DNA of 64,000 nt, taken from JBEICQ01 sp046297395. GTDB taxonomy: Bacteria > Bacteroidota > Bacteroidia > UBA4408. The stretch lies in assembly GCA_046297395.1 (NCBI GenBank), contig JBKCNM010000093.1, forward strand, positions 1-64,000. Reading direction: 5' to 3'. Below, piece by piece: positions 23,449-31,782 of this stretch. The translations under genes and the position numbers were made by a program. A model generated the notes under the pieces. It made no database searches and was not told the origin of the DNA. It worked only from the letters and a program-made list of their open reading frames with translations. Position 1 is the stretch's first letter, and each line of letters starts with the position of its first letter.

Positions 23449-25341
23449 TTAATGTTGGATGATTAGCTTTTTGGCAGCTCCTCCGTTAATACGCATGAAA
23501 TATACTCCGTTGTTGAAGTTTTCAGTTGCAATATTGATGGTTTGCTTGCCTTTGCCGGTAATGTTTTGGGTATAAATGGATTTACCTACTGCATCAAAAA
23601 TATCCAAACGGGATTGGTTGCTGCTGTTGTTCATCACCAAGCTCACCAGGTTATTGGCAGGATTCGGATACATAGCGGAAATGAGGTCTTCGGCAATTTC
23701 ATTAATACCTACCTGAGAAGCAGAGATATTGATGTTATCGATGTAAGCATTGTTACCATAGTTGCTTCTTGCTTCAAACATAATCAGGATTTGTGACTTG
23801 TTTGCTGTGCCTGCAAGTACTACGCTTTCGTCTCTGTAATCGGCATCTGCAGTTGCAGTATAGGAAGCGGTCGCAGCGGCAACAGTTGATAAATCTACTC
23901 CATTTTTTAACCATGCTTGAGACCATGTGGCTCCGCAGTCAGATGAGTATTTCACAATCAGGGTGTCATCGGTTTGAGAACCATCGGAGAACGGGTAACC
24001 CTTGGCTGCAACCTTAAACGAGAGTGTGGCATCTAAAAAGTTGTTGAAGGAGAATGGAGGAAGAATTACCCTGTCAACTTTTCCTTCAGTACTATTATAA
24101 AAGTCCATCTTAAGGGCACCTTTGGGAGAACCAAATCCGGCAGTATTACTTCTGGTAAAACCAGGTGTATCATCATTGATATTTAACCAGTTTGCATAAG
24201 GGAAGGTAGCAGTTCCGAATGATTCTGTGAAAGCATTGCCTGCCTGGGGTGTTCCAACAATGTATAATGACTGATTGAAAGCTGCAGAGTTGGTGGTGCT
24301 TCCATTCAGGTTAAGCAGTCTGTAAACCACATTGCGCTGACCAGGATTAAGACTGTTAAGTGTGGGAATGGAGAAGGTGGTCACTCCGCCCGGAGCAACA
24401 TTGCCTGTGAAAGGAGCTGTTTGAGCTGCACCTCCGTCAATGGTGTATGAAACAGTAGCGGAAGTAAGTGGTGCAGAACCCTCATTTTTAAGAGTGATGG
24501 TTGGAGATACAGATGTATTGCAGGTTACAATATTCTGACTGAAAGTGGCACCAGTGATGGCTGCATAGTTTGCAATGGCTACCGGAAGGCTGATGCCGGC
24601 TTGCTGAACTGTTTTGTTAACATTCTCCTGGATGAAAGCTACAACAGCAATTTGAGTGGGGTTGTAGATGTAGGTGGGTAATGCCAATGCATAGGTAAAG
24701 GTGGTATCCTGGCCTTGCGTCCAAGCAGCAGGCAATGTTACGCCGTTAGCGTTAGGAACCATTTTGCGCATCACATCAAAAAACTCTGTTTCTCCGTTTG
24801 TGCCGGGAGCAGTTGAAAATACTATGGCACGCTCAGTAATAGCCATTCTCAGGGAGAGGGCCGGCAGGTTGATTGCCTGAGATGCGGTGATTGTACAGGT
24901 AATGAAAATGGAATCAATGTCTGATGACAAGGTATGAGAGATGTTTATGCCGAATGGTGAGGGAACAGCATAAGCACTGTCAATGATGTCCTGATTGAAA
25001 TTAGCAGGAGCTCCGGTATAATTGGGAGCAGTTAATGCGCTGGTGTCACCGTTTAAATTGGCGAAGGGAACCCCATTAACACCATAGTATGTCCTTCTGG
25101 TGTTTACCTCTGTGGGATTTTGCGCATTCATAGGATCTACACCGGGAAAATTCACCTGGTATTTCAGGGCAATCATCTTGGTAGAATTTGCATCAATGAG
25201 GGCATTAAATGCTGGATTTTGGCCGGCGCAAGGTCCACAAGAGGCATTGGTAAATTCCTCTGTGAGCGACAAACGCTGTGTTTGTGCCATCAACCCAATG
25301 GTCAAGCTTAGACCTGCAGCAAGAGTAAAGATTTTTTTCAT
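23449..25341 (-). CDS. Secreted Omp28-like protein with intact CGPC, T9SS type A
   Basis: 630 residues; signal peptide ~1-20 (ends MAQTQ). The thioredoxin-like domain has EEFTNASCGPCAGQ with Cys35 and Cys38 and a GVP cis-Pro loop, the only complete redox motif in the array. The CARDB-like, jelly-roll (GALKMDFYNS) and type A sorting (MYPNPANN) domains match those of its two neighbours. It is likely to be the parent copy. A secreted thiol-disulfide protein carried by T9SS is the simplest reading, but whether the motif is active is unknown. Confidence 0.88.
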   Translation of the reverse strand: MKKIFTLAAGLSLTIGLMAQTQRLSLTEEFTNASCGPCAGQNPAFNALIDANSTKMIALKYQVNFPGVDPMNAQNPTEVNTRRTYYGVNGVPFANLNGDTSALTAPNYTGAPANFNQDIIDSAYAVPSPFGINISHTLSSDIDSIFITCTITASQAINLPALSLRMAITERAIVFSTAPGTNGETEFFDVMRKMVPNANGVTLPAAWTQGQDTTFTYALALPTYIYNPTQIAVVAFIQENVNKTVQQAGISLPVAIANYAAITGATFSQNIVTCNTSVSPTITLKNEGSAPLTSATVSYTIDGGAAQTAPFTGNVAPGGVTTFSIPTLNSLNPGQRNVVYRLLNLNGSTTNSAAFNQSLYIVGTPQAGNAFTESFGTATFPYANWLNINDDTPGFTRSNTAGFGSPKGALKMDFYNSTEGKVDRVILPPFSFNNFLDATLSFKVAAKGYPFSDGSQTDDTLIVKYSSDCGATWSQAWLKNGVDLSTVAAATASYTATADADYRDESVVLAGTANKSQILIMFEARSNYGNNAYIDNINISASQVGINEIAEDLISAMYPNPANNLVSLVMNNSSNQSRLDIFDAVGKSIYTQNITGKGKQTINIATENFNNGVYFMRINGGAAKKLIIQH

Positions 25342-25377
25342 GTTGTGTTTGGTTTTTCTGAACCACGAATTAAAGCA

Positions 25378-25385
25378 TAATTTTG
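25378..25385 (+). promoter_or_regulatory. Putative -7 element for the plus-strand T9SS cargo gene
   Basis: TAATTTTG matches TAnnTTTG 58 nt before the GTG start at 25444. There is no TTTG at the usual -33 distance, so the call is weak. Confidence 0.3.
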
Positions 25386-25443
25386 TAATAAATAAAAGCA
25401 GGGATTTATTTTTTCTGACATCAAATCAAAAGCCATAAAACCA

Positions 25444-26850
25444 GTGAGTTATAAAATAAGTTTGAGTTTTTTGTTGCTGGTTTCTGTGTATTTTTTCTCT
25501 TACATGTTTGGGATTCCAATGGCATCCGGCAACCCTCACTTGCAATATATCTCCTTGCCCGGGAATCAGGATGCGAGGTTTGTCGCATATTTAAATAACC
25601 GGCTCTGGGTGGGAGGTACCAATGCCCTTTGCACCAACTCCTTTGATTTTTTTCTTGTCTCCGTTAACACGAGTAATGGACAATATATCAGTCATTGTTT
25701 GGGCACAGATACAACGGATGTTTGTTTGGGTGGAACGGCAGATGAAGCCAGAGGCCGATTAATCATGTGTGGCGAAACCAGGCCATCAATCGAAAACACC
25801 GATGCCCTCATCCTGATTGCAGACACAAGCGGAGAGGTTGTTGCCCAAAGGCAAATAGGTTCTCCCTTTCTTACCGAATCTGTTAAAAACGCAGCCATCA
25901 TGAGCAATGGCAACATTGTATTTACCGGTTTTATCTCAGATTTCACCGGCGCCAATAACATGTGGATTTTATGCACTGATTCATTGCTTCAAACCCGCTG
26001 GCAAATCAGTTTTGGTGGAAATGGCAATGACATTGCCAATGGATTGGCACTTGATCCTGCCGACACCATCTATGTGCTGGGCGACTCAAACAGCGATGGA
26101 AACGGAGGCTATGACGCCATGCTCATGAAAATCTCGCCCGATGGAAGCGTTTTGTGGAATAATTATTACGGAAACAATGTAAACAATGGCACCCAGGGCA
26201 TTTTTGCTACCGATGACGGGAACTGGCTAATTTTCGGTGAAACTGATGCCCCCTCAGGTCCTCCGTTTAATTATTGGACGCGCAAGGTCAATCCTTCAGG
26301 TGTTCAATTGTGGGAGAGGGAATTTGGTGGGGTGGGAGCTGATGCACTTTTTGCCGGTTTGCTTTTTCAGCACCAATTTTTCTTCACGGGGTATTCCAGT
26401 TCTGCTGCAAGCGGAGCACCCATAGATGCCGTATTCTGTATCACAGATACGCTCTGCAATGTTATAGGGGAATGGCAATTGGGAAGAAATAGCATCGATA
26501 TTGGATTTTGTATCACCCAAAAAAACAACCACATTTATTTCGCCGGGCAATCTGCCGATGGTGATGATGATGATATTTTTTATGGCATGTATGCCCTGCC
26601 TCCGCAAAGCATAGGTGCAACGCAAAAAAACAGCATGGCTTTTTTTCCTTATCCCAATCCTGCCGGCAATGAGCTTATCATCCCTCAAGGGAATACCCTT
26701 TTTGGTTTGGATGATATCACTGGGCGCGATTGTACTTTCTTGATTGATTCAGTTGGAGATAACAAAATTTTGCTTGATAACTTGCCCTCCGGATTATACA
26801 TTTGTAGAACAAAAAAAGGCAATCACCTGATTTTTCATCAACATGAATAA
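25444..26850 (+). CDS. Beta-propeller-like T9SS type A cargo protein
   Basis: 468 residues. Initiation is at GTG; the hydrophobic stretch SFLLLVSVYFFSY right behind it is the signal peptide, and the next ATG (25504) would cut it. The body has ~6 short repeats with D-G/N-D-x-A patterns (GNGNDIANGLA, SNSDGNGGYDAMLMK, GVGADALFAG) typical of SBBP/Kelch-like propellers. The C-terminal 80 residues (FPYPNPAGNEL ... LPSGLYICRTKKG) form a type A sorting domain. The 3' end overlaps the next gene as ATGAATAA, so the pair is co-translated. Ligand unknown. Confidence 0.83.
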   Translation: MSYKISLSFLLLVSVYFFSYMFGIPMASGNPHLQYISLPGNQDARFVAYLNNRLWVGGTNALCTNSFDFFLVSVNTSNGQYISHCLGTDTTDVCLGGTADEARGRLIMCGETRPSIENTDALILIADTSGEVVAQRQIGSPFLTESVKNAAIMSNGNIVFTGFISDFTGANNMWILCTDSLLQTRWQISFGGNGNDIANGLALDPADTIYVLGDSNSDGNGGYDAMLMKISPDGSVLWNNYYGNNVNNGTQGIFATDDGNWLIFGETDAPSGPPFNYWTRKVNPSGVQLWEREFGGVGADALFAGLLFQHQFFFTGYSSSAASGAPIDAVFCITDTLCNVIGEWQLGRNSIDIGFCITQKNNHIYFAGQSADGDDDDIFYGMYALPPQSIGATQKNSMAFFPYPNPAGNELIIPQGNTLFGLDDITGRDCTFLIDSVGDNKILLDNLPSGLYICRTKKGNHLIFHQHE

Positions 26851-27577
26851 AACACTACAAACACTCTCTCTTTTGCTTGGACTTGGTTCAATTCTTTTGT
26901 CCACCAATGCAAAATCCCAAACATTCACTATCACGGATATACTGGGTGACACAATTAATAACACCGAGGTTTCTGTTACCGGTCTTTCCACAGATGCCAC
27001 ACTTTCTTTTCCAGCGTATGTAACCAACAGTGCATCCGATACCAATGTAACCAGATGCAGGAGACGAATCATTGAACAAGTAGCTTCCACTACAAATTAT
27101 TTTTGCTGGGGAATTTGTTACGGCCCTTCCGTCAATGTAGGCAACCAATCAGTTGTGCTTGGTCCTGGCGACACCTATGAAAATTTTCACGCGTATTTCA
27201 CTCCTGACAGTACCAGTGGAATCAGCCGTATCATGTATGTGTTTTATGACAACAACAATCCTGCAGATTCAGCTTATTTTACTGTGAAGTTTGAAGTTTC
27301 CCCCAACCTGGCAGGTATCGGCGAAGTCGTAAATGAAATTCCCGTGAAATTGTATCCCACCTCAGCTTCGCAAAACATTACCATTGAAATGGAAAAAAAT
27401 TTCTCAGGCATGATTGCTGTTTTCGACATGAACGGAAAACAACACCACCTGATTAATTCTCAGGGCAAAAGCTTGCTGAATCTGGATGTTTCCGGTCTCT
27501 CTCAAGGAATGTATCAGGTGATGATTACGGATACACAAAGTGGAAAAAGATCTGTAAAAAGATTCATCCGACAGTAA
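26843..27577 (+). CDS. Small T9SS type A cargo protein
   Basis: 244 residues; signal peptide ~1-25 (ends AKSQ). A strand-rich middle of ~150 residues, possibly an immunoglobulin-like fold, carries three Cys (RCRRR, YFCWGICYG). The final ~80 residues (VKLYPTSASQNITIE ... LSQGMYQVMITD) are a type A sorting domain with the PNP replaced by PTS. It overlaps the previous gene by 8 nt and is followed by a strong terminator, so these two form a complete unit. The body is not a family I recognise. Confidence 0.8.
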   Translation: MNKTLQTLSLLLGLGSILLSTNAKSQTFTITDILGDTINNTEVSVTGLSTDATLSFPAYVTNSASDTNVTRCRRRIIEQVASTTNYFCWGICYGPSVNVGNQSVVLGPGDTYENFHAYFTPDSTSGISRIMYVFYDNNNPADSAYFTVKFEVSPNLAGIGEVVNEIPVKLYPTSASQNITIEMEKNFSGMIAVFDMNGKQHHLINSQGKSLLNLDVSGLSQGMYQVMITDTQSGKRSVKRFIRQ

Positions 27578-27598
27578 TACTTAACCATTTTCTAAACC

Positions 27599-27626
27599 AA
27601 GTCCGGCCCTGTGCCGGATTTTTTTT
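27599..27626 (+). terminator. Intrinsic terminator after the T9SS cargo pair
   Basis: TCCGGC (27602-27607) pairs with GCCGGA (27613-27618), with A-T extension on the outside, followed by a run of eight T on the plus strand. Confidence 0.8.
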
Positions 27627-27731
27627 GCCCATTTCTGTTTATAGTTAGCTGGTCCGTTTTAAGAAAAAGGCTGTTGTCTTTTCTTGTAAAATTACTTCGC
27701 TCATCATTTTTTAACTGTTTTTGTATCCATA

Positions 27732-27751
27732 AATTTAGACATGTCTAAATT
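27732..27751. promoter_or_regulatory. Perfect 20-bp palindrome, candidate DtxR/MntR operator
   Basis: The bases form a perfect inverted repeat with half-sites AATTTAGACA/TGTCTAAATT, 18 nt before the regulator's ATG. DtxR-family repressors bind palindromes of about this size in their own promoters. A weak -33 (TTTA, 27734-27737) and a -7-like CAAATTTG (27758-27765), 20 nt apart, would put the repressor site across the -33 box. Autoregulation by metal-loaded repressor is the inference; it may control the coupled transporter as well. Confidence 0.6.
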
Positions 27752-27769
27752 ATTATTCAAATTTGCCAA

Positions 27770-28456
27770 ATGCAAAACATCAGTCGCGACGATTATCTGA
27801 AACTGATTTACAAGCTCTCTGAAAATACAAGGGATTCTATCCTCACTGGTGATATTGCACAGGCCATGGATGTAAACGCTGCTTCGGTAAGCGACATGCT
27901 CAAGAAGTTATCCCTGTCGGGAATGATCAGCTATGTGCCTTACCAGGGCGTTAAGCTTTCCCGCAAAGGGCGCAAGCATGCCATGCAACTCATTCGCAGG
28001 CATCGTTTATGGGAAAGTTTTCTGGTTAATCACCTGGGCATGCACTGGAACCAGGTGCACGAAATAGCCGAACAACTGGAACATGTTTCCTCAGAAACAC
28101 TGATCAGCAAACTGGACGCCTTTTTAGGCTTTCCTGATTACGATCCCCATGGTGATCCCATACCGGATGGCAATGGTGTGATGCCACAAAGACAATGCAT
28201 GAATCTGCTGGACGCCAAACCCGGACAAGAACTTGTGGTGGCAAGGGTCATGGATGATTCCCCTGTTTTTCTGGAATCCTTCGATGCTCTTTCCATCAAG
28301 TTGGGAGACACATTCAGTGTAAGCCATGTAAATGCATTCGATGGATTGCTCACGCTCCAGCGAGAGGATTTATCACGCGTTTACATGAGCCGCGACATGG
28401 CCTCTCGGATTGAATGTTCCCCAATCGCTTCACAAACATCTAAACATGTCGGCTGA
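27770..28456 (+). CDS. DtxR/MntR-family metal-dependent repressor
   Basis: 228 residues in three parts: a winged helix-turn-helix (~1-65, DDYLKLIYKL ... NAASVSDMLKKL), a dimerisation/metal domain (~70-140, RRHRLWESFLV, VHEIAEQLEHV) and a FeoA/SH3-like tail (~150-228) after FPDYDPHGDPIP. Asp8 of the metal site is present while the Glu11 position is Lys. The SH3 tail makes it more like DtxR/IdeR than short MntR. Because it is coupled to an Nramp gene, manganese and/or iron is the likely signal. It overlaps the transporter start by 11 nt. Confidence 0.9.
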   Translation: MQNISRDDYLKLIYKLSENTRDSILTGDIAQAMDVNAASVSDMLKKLSLSGMISYVPYQGVKLSRKGRKHAMQLIRRHRLWESFLVNHLGMHWNQVHEIAEQLEHVSSETLISKLDAFLGFPDYDPHGDPIPDGNGVMPQRQCMNLLDAKPGQELVVARVMDDSPVFLESFDALSIKLGDTFSVSHVNAFDGLLTLQREDLSRVYMSRDMASRIECSPIASQTSKHVG

Positions 28457-30314
28457 TTACGAACACTTCGCAGGTAAAAAGATCGACACCACCCAACATG
28501 CAGGTGGATTCCGAAGATTGCTTTCTTTTCTGGGGCCCGCCTATCTGGTGAGCGTAGGCTACATGGATCCTGGAAACTGGGCAACAGATATCGCCGCAGG
28601 CAGCCGTTTCGGCTATTCGCTTGTTTGGGTATTGGTGCTTTCCAACCTCATGGCATTGCTCCTGCAAAGCTTGAGCGCAAGGCTCGGAATAGTTACCGGA
28701 ATGGATCTTGCGCAGGCCTCCAGAAAACAATATCCCCGACTGATTAATTATTATCTCTACCTGCTTGCTGAGATTGCCATTGCGGCCTGCGACCTTGCAG
28801 AGGTGCTGGGCATGGCCATCGGATTGCAACTGCTCACAGGCATCCCGCTCATCTGGGGTGTGGGTATCACGGTGCTCGATTCCTTTTTACTTCTCTACCT
28901 GCTGAAGTTCGGCATACGCAAAATGGAAGCTTTTATCATTGCACTTATTTCCTTGATAGGTCTTTCATTCTGCGTGGAAATGTTTTTGGCCCAGCCTTCC
29001 ATTTCACAAATTACCGGTGGACTTGTTCCCAGTTTACCGGGCAAGGATGCGCTCTACATTGCCATCGGAATTATTGGAGCCACCGTGATGCCACATAATC
29101 TCTATCTTCATTCATCACTGGTGCAAACCCGTCATTTTTCAAGAGAGAAAAGTGAACTCAAGAAAGTCATCCGTTGGAATGTGATTGATTCAACGATTGC
29201 ACTCAATCTTGCATTTTTTGTAAATGCATCCATCCTTGTTTTGTCGGCCGCTGCATTTTATTCGAATCACCTGTTTGAAGTAAATGATATCCGGGAGGCG
29301 CATCGTTTTCTACAACCCCTGCTGGGTTCTACGCTTGCACCGGTGCTTTTTGCAGTGGCATTGATTGCTGCCGGGCAAAGTTCAACGATTACAGGAACAC
29401 TCGCAGGACAAATTGTGATGGAAGGCTATCTCAACCTTCGTATTCAGCCTTGGATGCGCAGGATGATTACCCGTTTGCTTGCGGTTACTCCTGCGTTTTT
29501 TACCATTTATTTTTCCGGTGAGGAGAAAGCCGAAGACCTGCTCATTTTAAGTCAGGTAATCCTGAGTATGCAACTTGGTTTTGCCATTGTACCGCTGGTA
29601 CATTTTGTATCTAACCGGGAACTCATGCAGGGACTGGCGATAAAGCCCTTTACAAAAATCCTTTCCTGGCTTGTGGTGAGTATCATTCTATCTCTGAACA
29701 TCAAACTGGTGATTGATGTGTTTTTGAATTGGAAAAACGATTACCAACCCAACTGGCTTGCCCTGGTGAGTGTGGCTGCATTTCTCTTGTTTTCAGCACT
29801 TGTATTGCTTTATATTATTTTTCGCCCTGTATTCAGACCACAGGCTCCTTCCGCCGAAATTCATAGCAAACCCGGAGAAATTTTCCCCCTCACCCAGCCG
29901 ATTTCTTTTAGGGAAATTTGCATCTGCCTCGATTTCTCGGGCATTGATACGCGTATTATTTCATATGCCATCTCCGTGGGTGGAAAACATGCACATTACC
30001 ACTTGTTGCACATCAATGAATCGGCAGGTGCACTGGTGATGGGTGGTGATATCATGGACAGGGAAACCACTGCTGATGAGGAAAAGTTAAAGGAATACTG
30101 CCAACAGTTGAATACCCATGGATACATGGCCTCTCACCACATGGGATATGGCAATCCCAAAAAAGAAATCCCTGCCATTGTTCAACAATTGCAGCCCCAT
30201 CTACTGATAATGGGTGCGCATGGCCATACCACTTTTAAGGACATTATCCTTGGAACCACCATTGATGCGGTGAGGCACAAAGTAAAAATGCCTGTTCTTG
30301 TTTTCAAGGAATGA
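28446..30314 (+). CDS. mntH: Nramp divalent-metal transporter fused to a universal stress domain
   Basis: 622 residues from MSADYEHFAG; an ATG 36 nt earlier sits deeper in the upstream gene. The Nramp core has the TM1 metal motif DPGN (41-44) and the TM6 motif MPH (215-217), both intact, in about eleven helices. After a ~40-residue linker a universal stress protein (USP) domain (~488-622) follows, with the ATP motif GAHGHTT..9..GTT in the form G-x2-G-x9-G-T. Nramp imports Mn2+ or Fe2+ with protons. The USP domain probably senses nucleotide in the cytoplasm. The gene follows the DtxR-type regulator and overlaps the next gene as ATGA. Confidence 0.92.
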   Translation: MSADYEHFAGKKIDTTQHAGGFRRLLSFLGPAYLVSVGYMDPGNWATDIAAGSRFGYSLVWVLVLSNLMALLLQSLSARLGIVTGMDLAQASRKQYPRLINYYLYLLAEIAIAACDLAEVLGMAIGLQLLTGIPLIWGVGITVLDSFLLLYLLKFGIRKMEAFIIALISLIGLSFCVEMFLAQPSISQITGGLVPSLPGKDALYIAIGIIGATVMPHNLYLHSSLVQTRHFSREKSELKKVIRWNVIDSTIALNLAFFVNASILVLSAAAFYSNHLFEVNDIREAHRFLQPLLGSTLAPVLFAVALIAAGQSSTITGTLAGQIVMEGYLNLRIQPWMRRMITRLLAVTPAFFTIYFSGEEKAEDLLILSQVILSMQLGFAIVPLVHFVSNRELMQGLAIKPFTKILSWLVVSIILSLNIKLVIDVFLNWKNDYQPNWLALVSVAAFLLFSALVLLYIIFRPVFRPQAPSAEIHSKPGEIFPLTQPISFREICICLDFSGIDTRIISYAISVGGKHAHYHLLHINESAGALVMGGDIMDRETTADEEKLKEYCQQLNTHGYMASHHMGYGNPKKEIPAIVQQLQPHLLIMGAHGHTTFKDIILGTTIDAVRHKVKMPVLVFKE

Positions 30315-30838
30315 ACCCTCTCCGAATCGCCATCATAGGTCCTGAATGCAGTGGAAAAACCACGCTCGCCATGCATCTCTCCCACTTGCTGAATGAGCCA
30401 ATGGTTCCCGAATTTTCAAGGATGTATTTTGCAGGTCGTAAGTATGAATATGATCAAGATGATATACTCAATATTGCCCTTGGACAGGAGAAGCTGGAAT
30501 TACAACATGAATCATTTTCAAAAAAATTTTTGATTTGTGACACCAACAATCTGGTGAATTGGGTATGGAGTGAATACAGGTACGGAAATGTACCTGCATC
30601 ACTTAAAGCCACCTATCAACCGCAGCGATATGCCTTGCAACTGTTATGCAAGCCTGATGTTCCCTGGGAGTCGGATCCCTTAAGAGAAAACGCGTCCCGC
30701 TTAGAGGATATATACAACTATTACTTAAGAATCCTTCATGCAGATGAAATTCCTTATGTACCTATAGAAGGGGATTTTTTACAACGCTACCAAATGGCAT
30801 TGGCGGCACTTGAAAAAATGGGCTTGTATGAGGAGTAA
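30311..30838 (+). CDS. NadR-like P-loop kinase (probable ribosylnicotinamide kinase)
   Basis: 175 residues, a single AAA/kinase domain with Walker A GPECSGKTT (10-18) and CDTNNLVNWVW in the place of Walker B. The pattern (PEFSRMYF, YLRILHADEIPY) is that of the kinase half of NadR, which phosphorylates nicotinamide riboside to NMN in NAD salvage. No adenylyltransferase half and no PnuC transporter are seen here. Its ATG overlaps the Nramp stop by 4 nt, so it is translated with the metal transporter, which is an unusual pairing. Confidence 0.8.
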   Translation: MNPLRIAIIGPECSGKTTLAMHLSHLLNEPMVPEFSRMYFAGRKYEYDQDDILNIALGQEKLELQHESFSKKFLICDTNNLVNWVWSEYRYGNVPASLKATYQPQRYALQLLCKPDVPWESDPLRENASRLEDIYNYYLRILHADEIPYVPIEGDFLQRYQMALAALEKMGLYEE

Positions 30839-30839
30839 A

Positions 30840-31052
30840 TTACTTCCTGTTTTTTTCCATGACAGAAATTTTTCTGTCCAATCGGATAAGGTAAATCACG
30901 ATGCCTGTAAAGATGACAAGCAAGACACCAACTACCACATAGATTTTTCCGTTGCTGCGCATGGTATCAGCCATTTCAACAGCTGTTTCCTGTGAGAAAC
31001 TTTGTATAAACAACAGGCAAAATAGTGTTGTGAGAATGGATCGAATTTTCAT
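30840..31052 (-). CDS. ccmD: CcmD-like small membrane protein
   Basis: 70 residues: signal peptide-like or helix 1 (~1-20), a second helix (~35-57, KIYVVVGVLLVIFTGIVIYL) and a short basic cytoplasmic tail RLDRKISVMEK typical of CcmD. CcmD docks apo-CcmE to CcmC for haem handling in cytochrome c maturation. It begins within the last 4 nt of ccmC (ATGA overlap), the standard gene order. CcmE and CcmF are not in the window. Confidence 0.82.
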   Translation of the reverse strand: MKIRSILTTLFCLLFIQSFSQETAVEMADTMRSNGKIYVVVGVLLVIFTGIVIYLIRLDRKISVMEKNRK

Positions 31053-31702
31053 TGTTCTGGTTCAAGTTTTCTAAGTCGAATGCCCAGGGAGGCAAGCCAT
31101 GCGCCCAATAGAGACCAGCCTATTATGGCAGGGTAAAACACCAGCCGCATGCCATTGTCGAGATCATATTTGCCAAAGCCCGGATTTCCACCGTTTCCGG
31201 GATGCAGTGAATCGGTCATACGCGGCAGGATGAGCAGGAATACAATGAGCATCACCCAAGCAAAAATGTTGTACACCGCAGCAAGTCGCGCCCGTTTATC
31301 AGGATCGTCTACTGACTGTCGCAGGAGGATATAGGCAAAATAAAAAAGAAGGGTAATCGCTGCACCATTCAGCTTGGCATCATTTACCCACCAGGCGCCC
31401 CATGTATAATTGGCCCAAAGAGATCCGGTAGCTATCCCGAGCAAACCAAACAATACACCAACCTTGGCACATTCACTTGCCAGAAAATCTTTTTTAAGGG
31501 TAGGTTTGTTGAGGTAAGCAATGCTTCCTGTGAATGATGCGGTGAGGATGATCATCATGGCAAACCACATGGTAACATGAAAATAAAGATTTCGTATGGT
31601 TTCATGGAGGATTTCCATGCGTGGTACCGGAAGCAAAAAACCGCCTATGATGGAATAGGCGACAAGAAGAATACCAAGGGCTTTCCACCAATGTTTTTTC
31701 AT
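31049..31702 (-). CDS. ccmC: CcmC-type haem handling protein
   Basis: 217 residues from MKKHWWKALG (an ATG three codons upstream overlaps a -7 promoter element). About six helices are present, with the tryptophan-rich haem motif WANYTWGAWWVNDAKL (~116-131 by eye), and flanking His residues (ETIRNLYFHV, MTDSLHPG) that may serve as haem ligands. CcmC moves haem to CcmE on the outer face of the cytoplasmic membrane for cytochrome c assembly. Coupled to ccmD by a 4-nt overlap and convergent with the NadR-like gene. Confidence 0.9.
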   Translation of the reverse strand: MKKHWWKALGILLVAYSIIGGFLLPVPRMEILHETIRNLYFHVTMWFAMMIILTASFTGSIAYLNKPTLKKDFLASECAKVGVLFGLLGIATGSLWANYTWGAWWVNDAKLNGAAITLLFYFAYILLRQSVDDPDKRARLAAVYNIFAWVMLIVFLLILPRMTDSLHPGNGGNPGFGKYDLDNGMRLVFYPAIIGWSLLGAWLASLGIRLRKLEPEQ

Positions 31703-31708
31703 GCGGGA

Positions 31709-31716
31709 CAAATGTA
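31709..31716 (-). promoter_or_regulatory. Putative -7 element for ccmC
   Basis: TACATTTG on the minus strand matches TAnnTTTG. The implied start site is at or within a base or two of the ATG at 31702, so ccmC may be leaderless. There is no clear -33 box. Confidence 0.35.
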
Positions 31717-31782
31717 ACCAAAGTTACCTCAATCCCGGTTTTCTGTTACTATATTATCTCTTATCTTGGGAGCCATTTAATT

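Larger units (their letters stand above)
17867..25341 (-). repeat. Tandem array of four Omp28-like modules in three genes
   Basis: The three genes share the same order of domains and near-identical phrases: QRL.L.EEFTNA, NAQNPT, YYGV, GNNGETDFYYVMRKM/GTNGETEF..VMRKM, ALKMDF/ALKMNY, NNAYIDNIN. The CxxC position is residue 35-38 in all three proteins and 558-561 in the second module of the long one. This points to repeated tandem duplication, followed by fusion of two units. The signature is CGPC, TAGS, SGPC and SAPC in transcription order. Confidence 0.8.
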
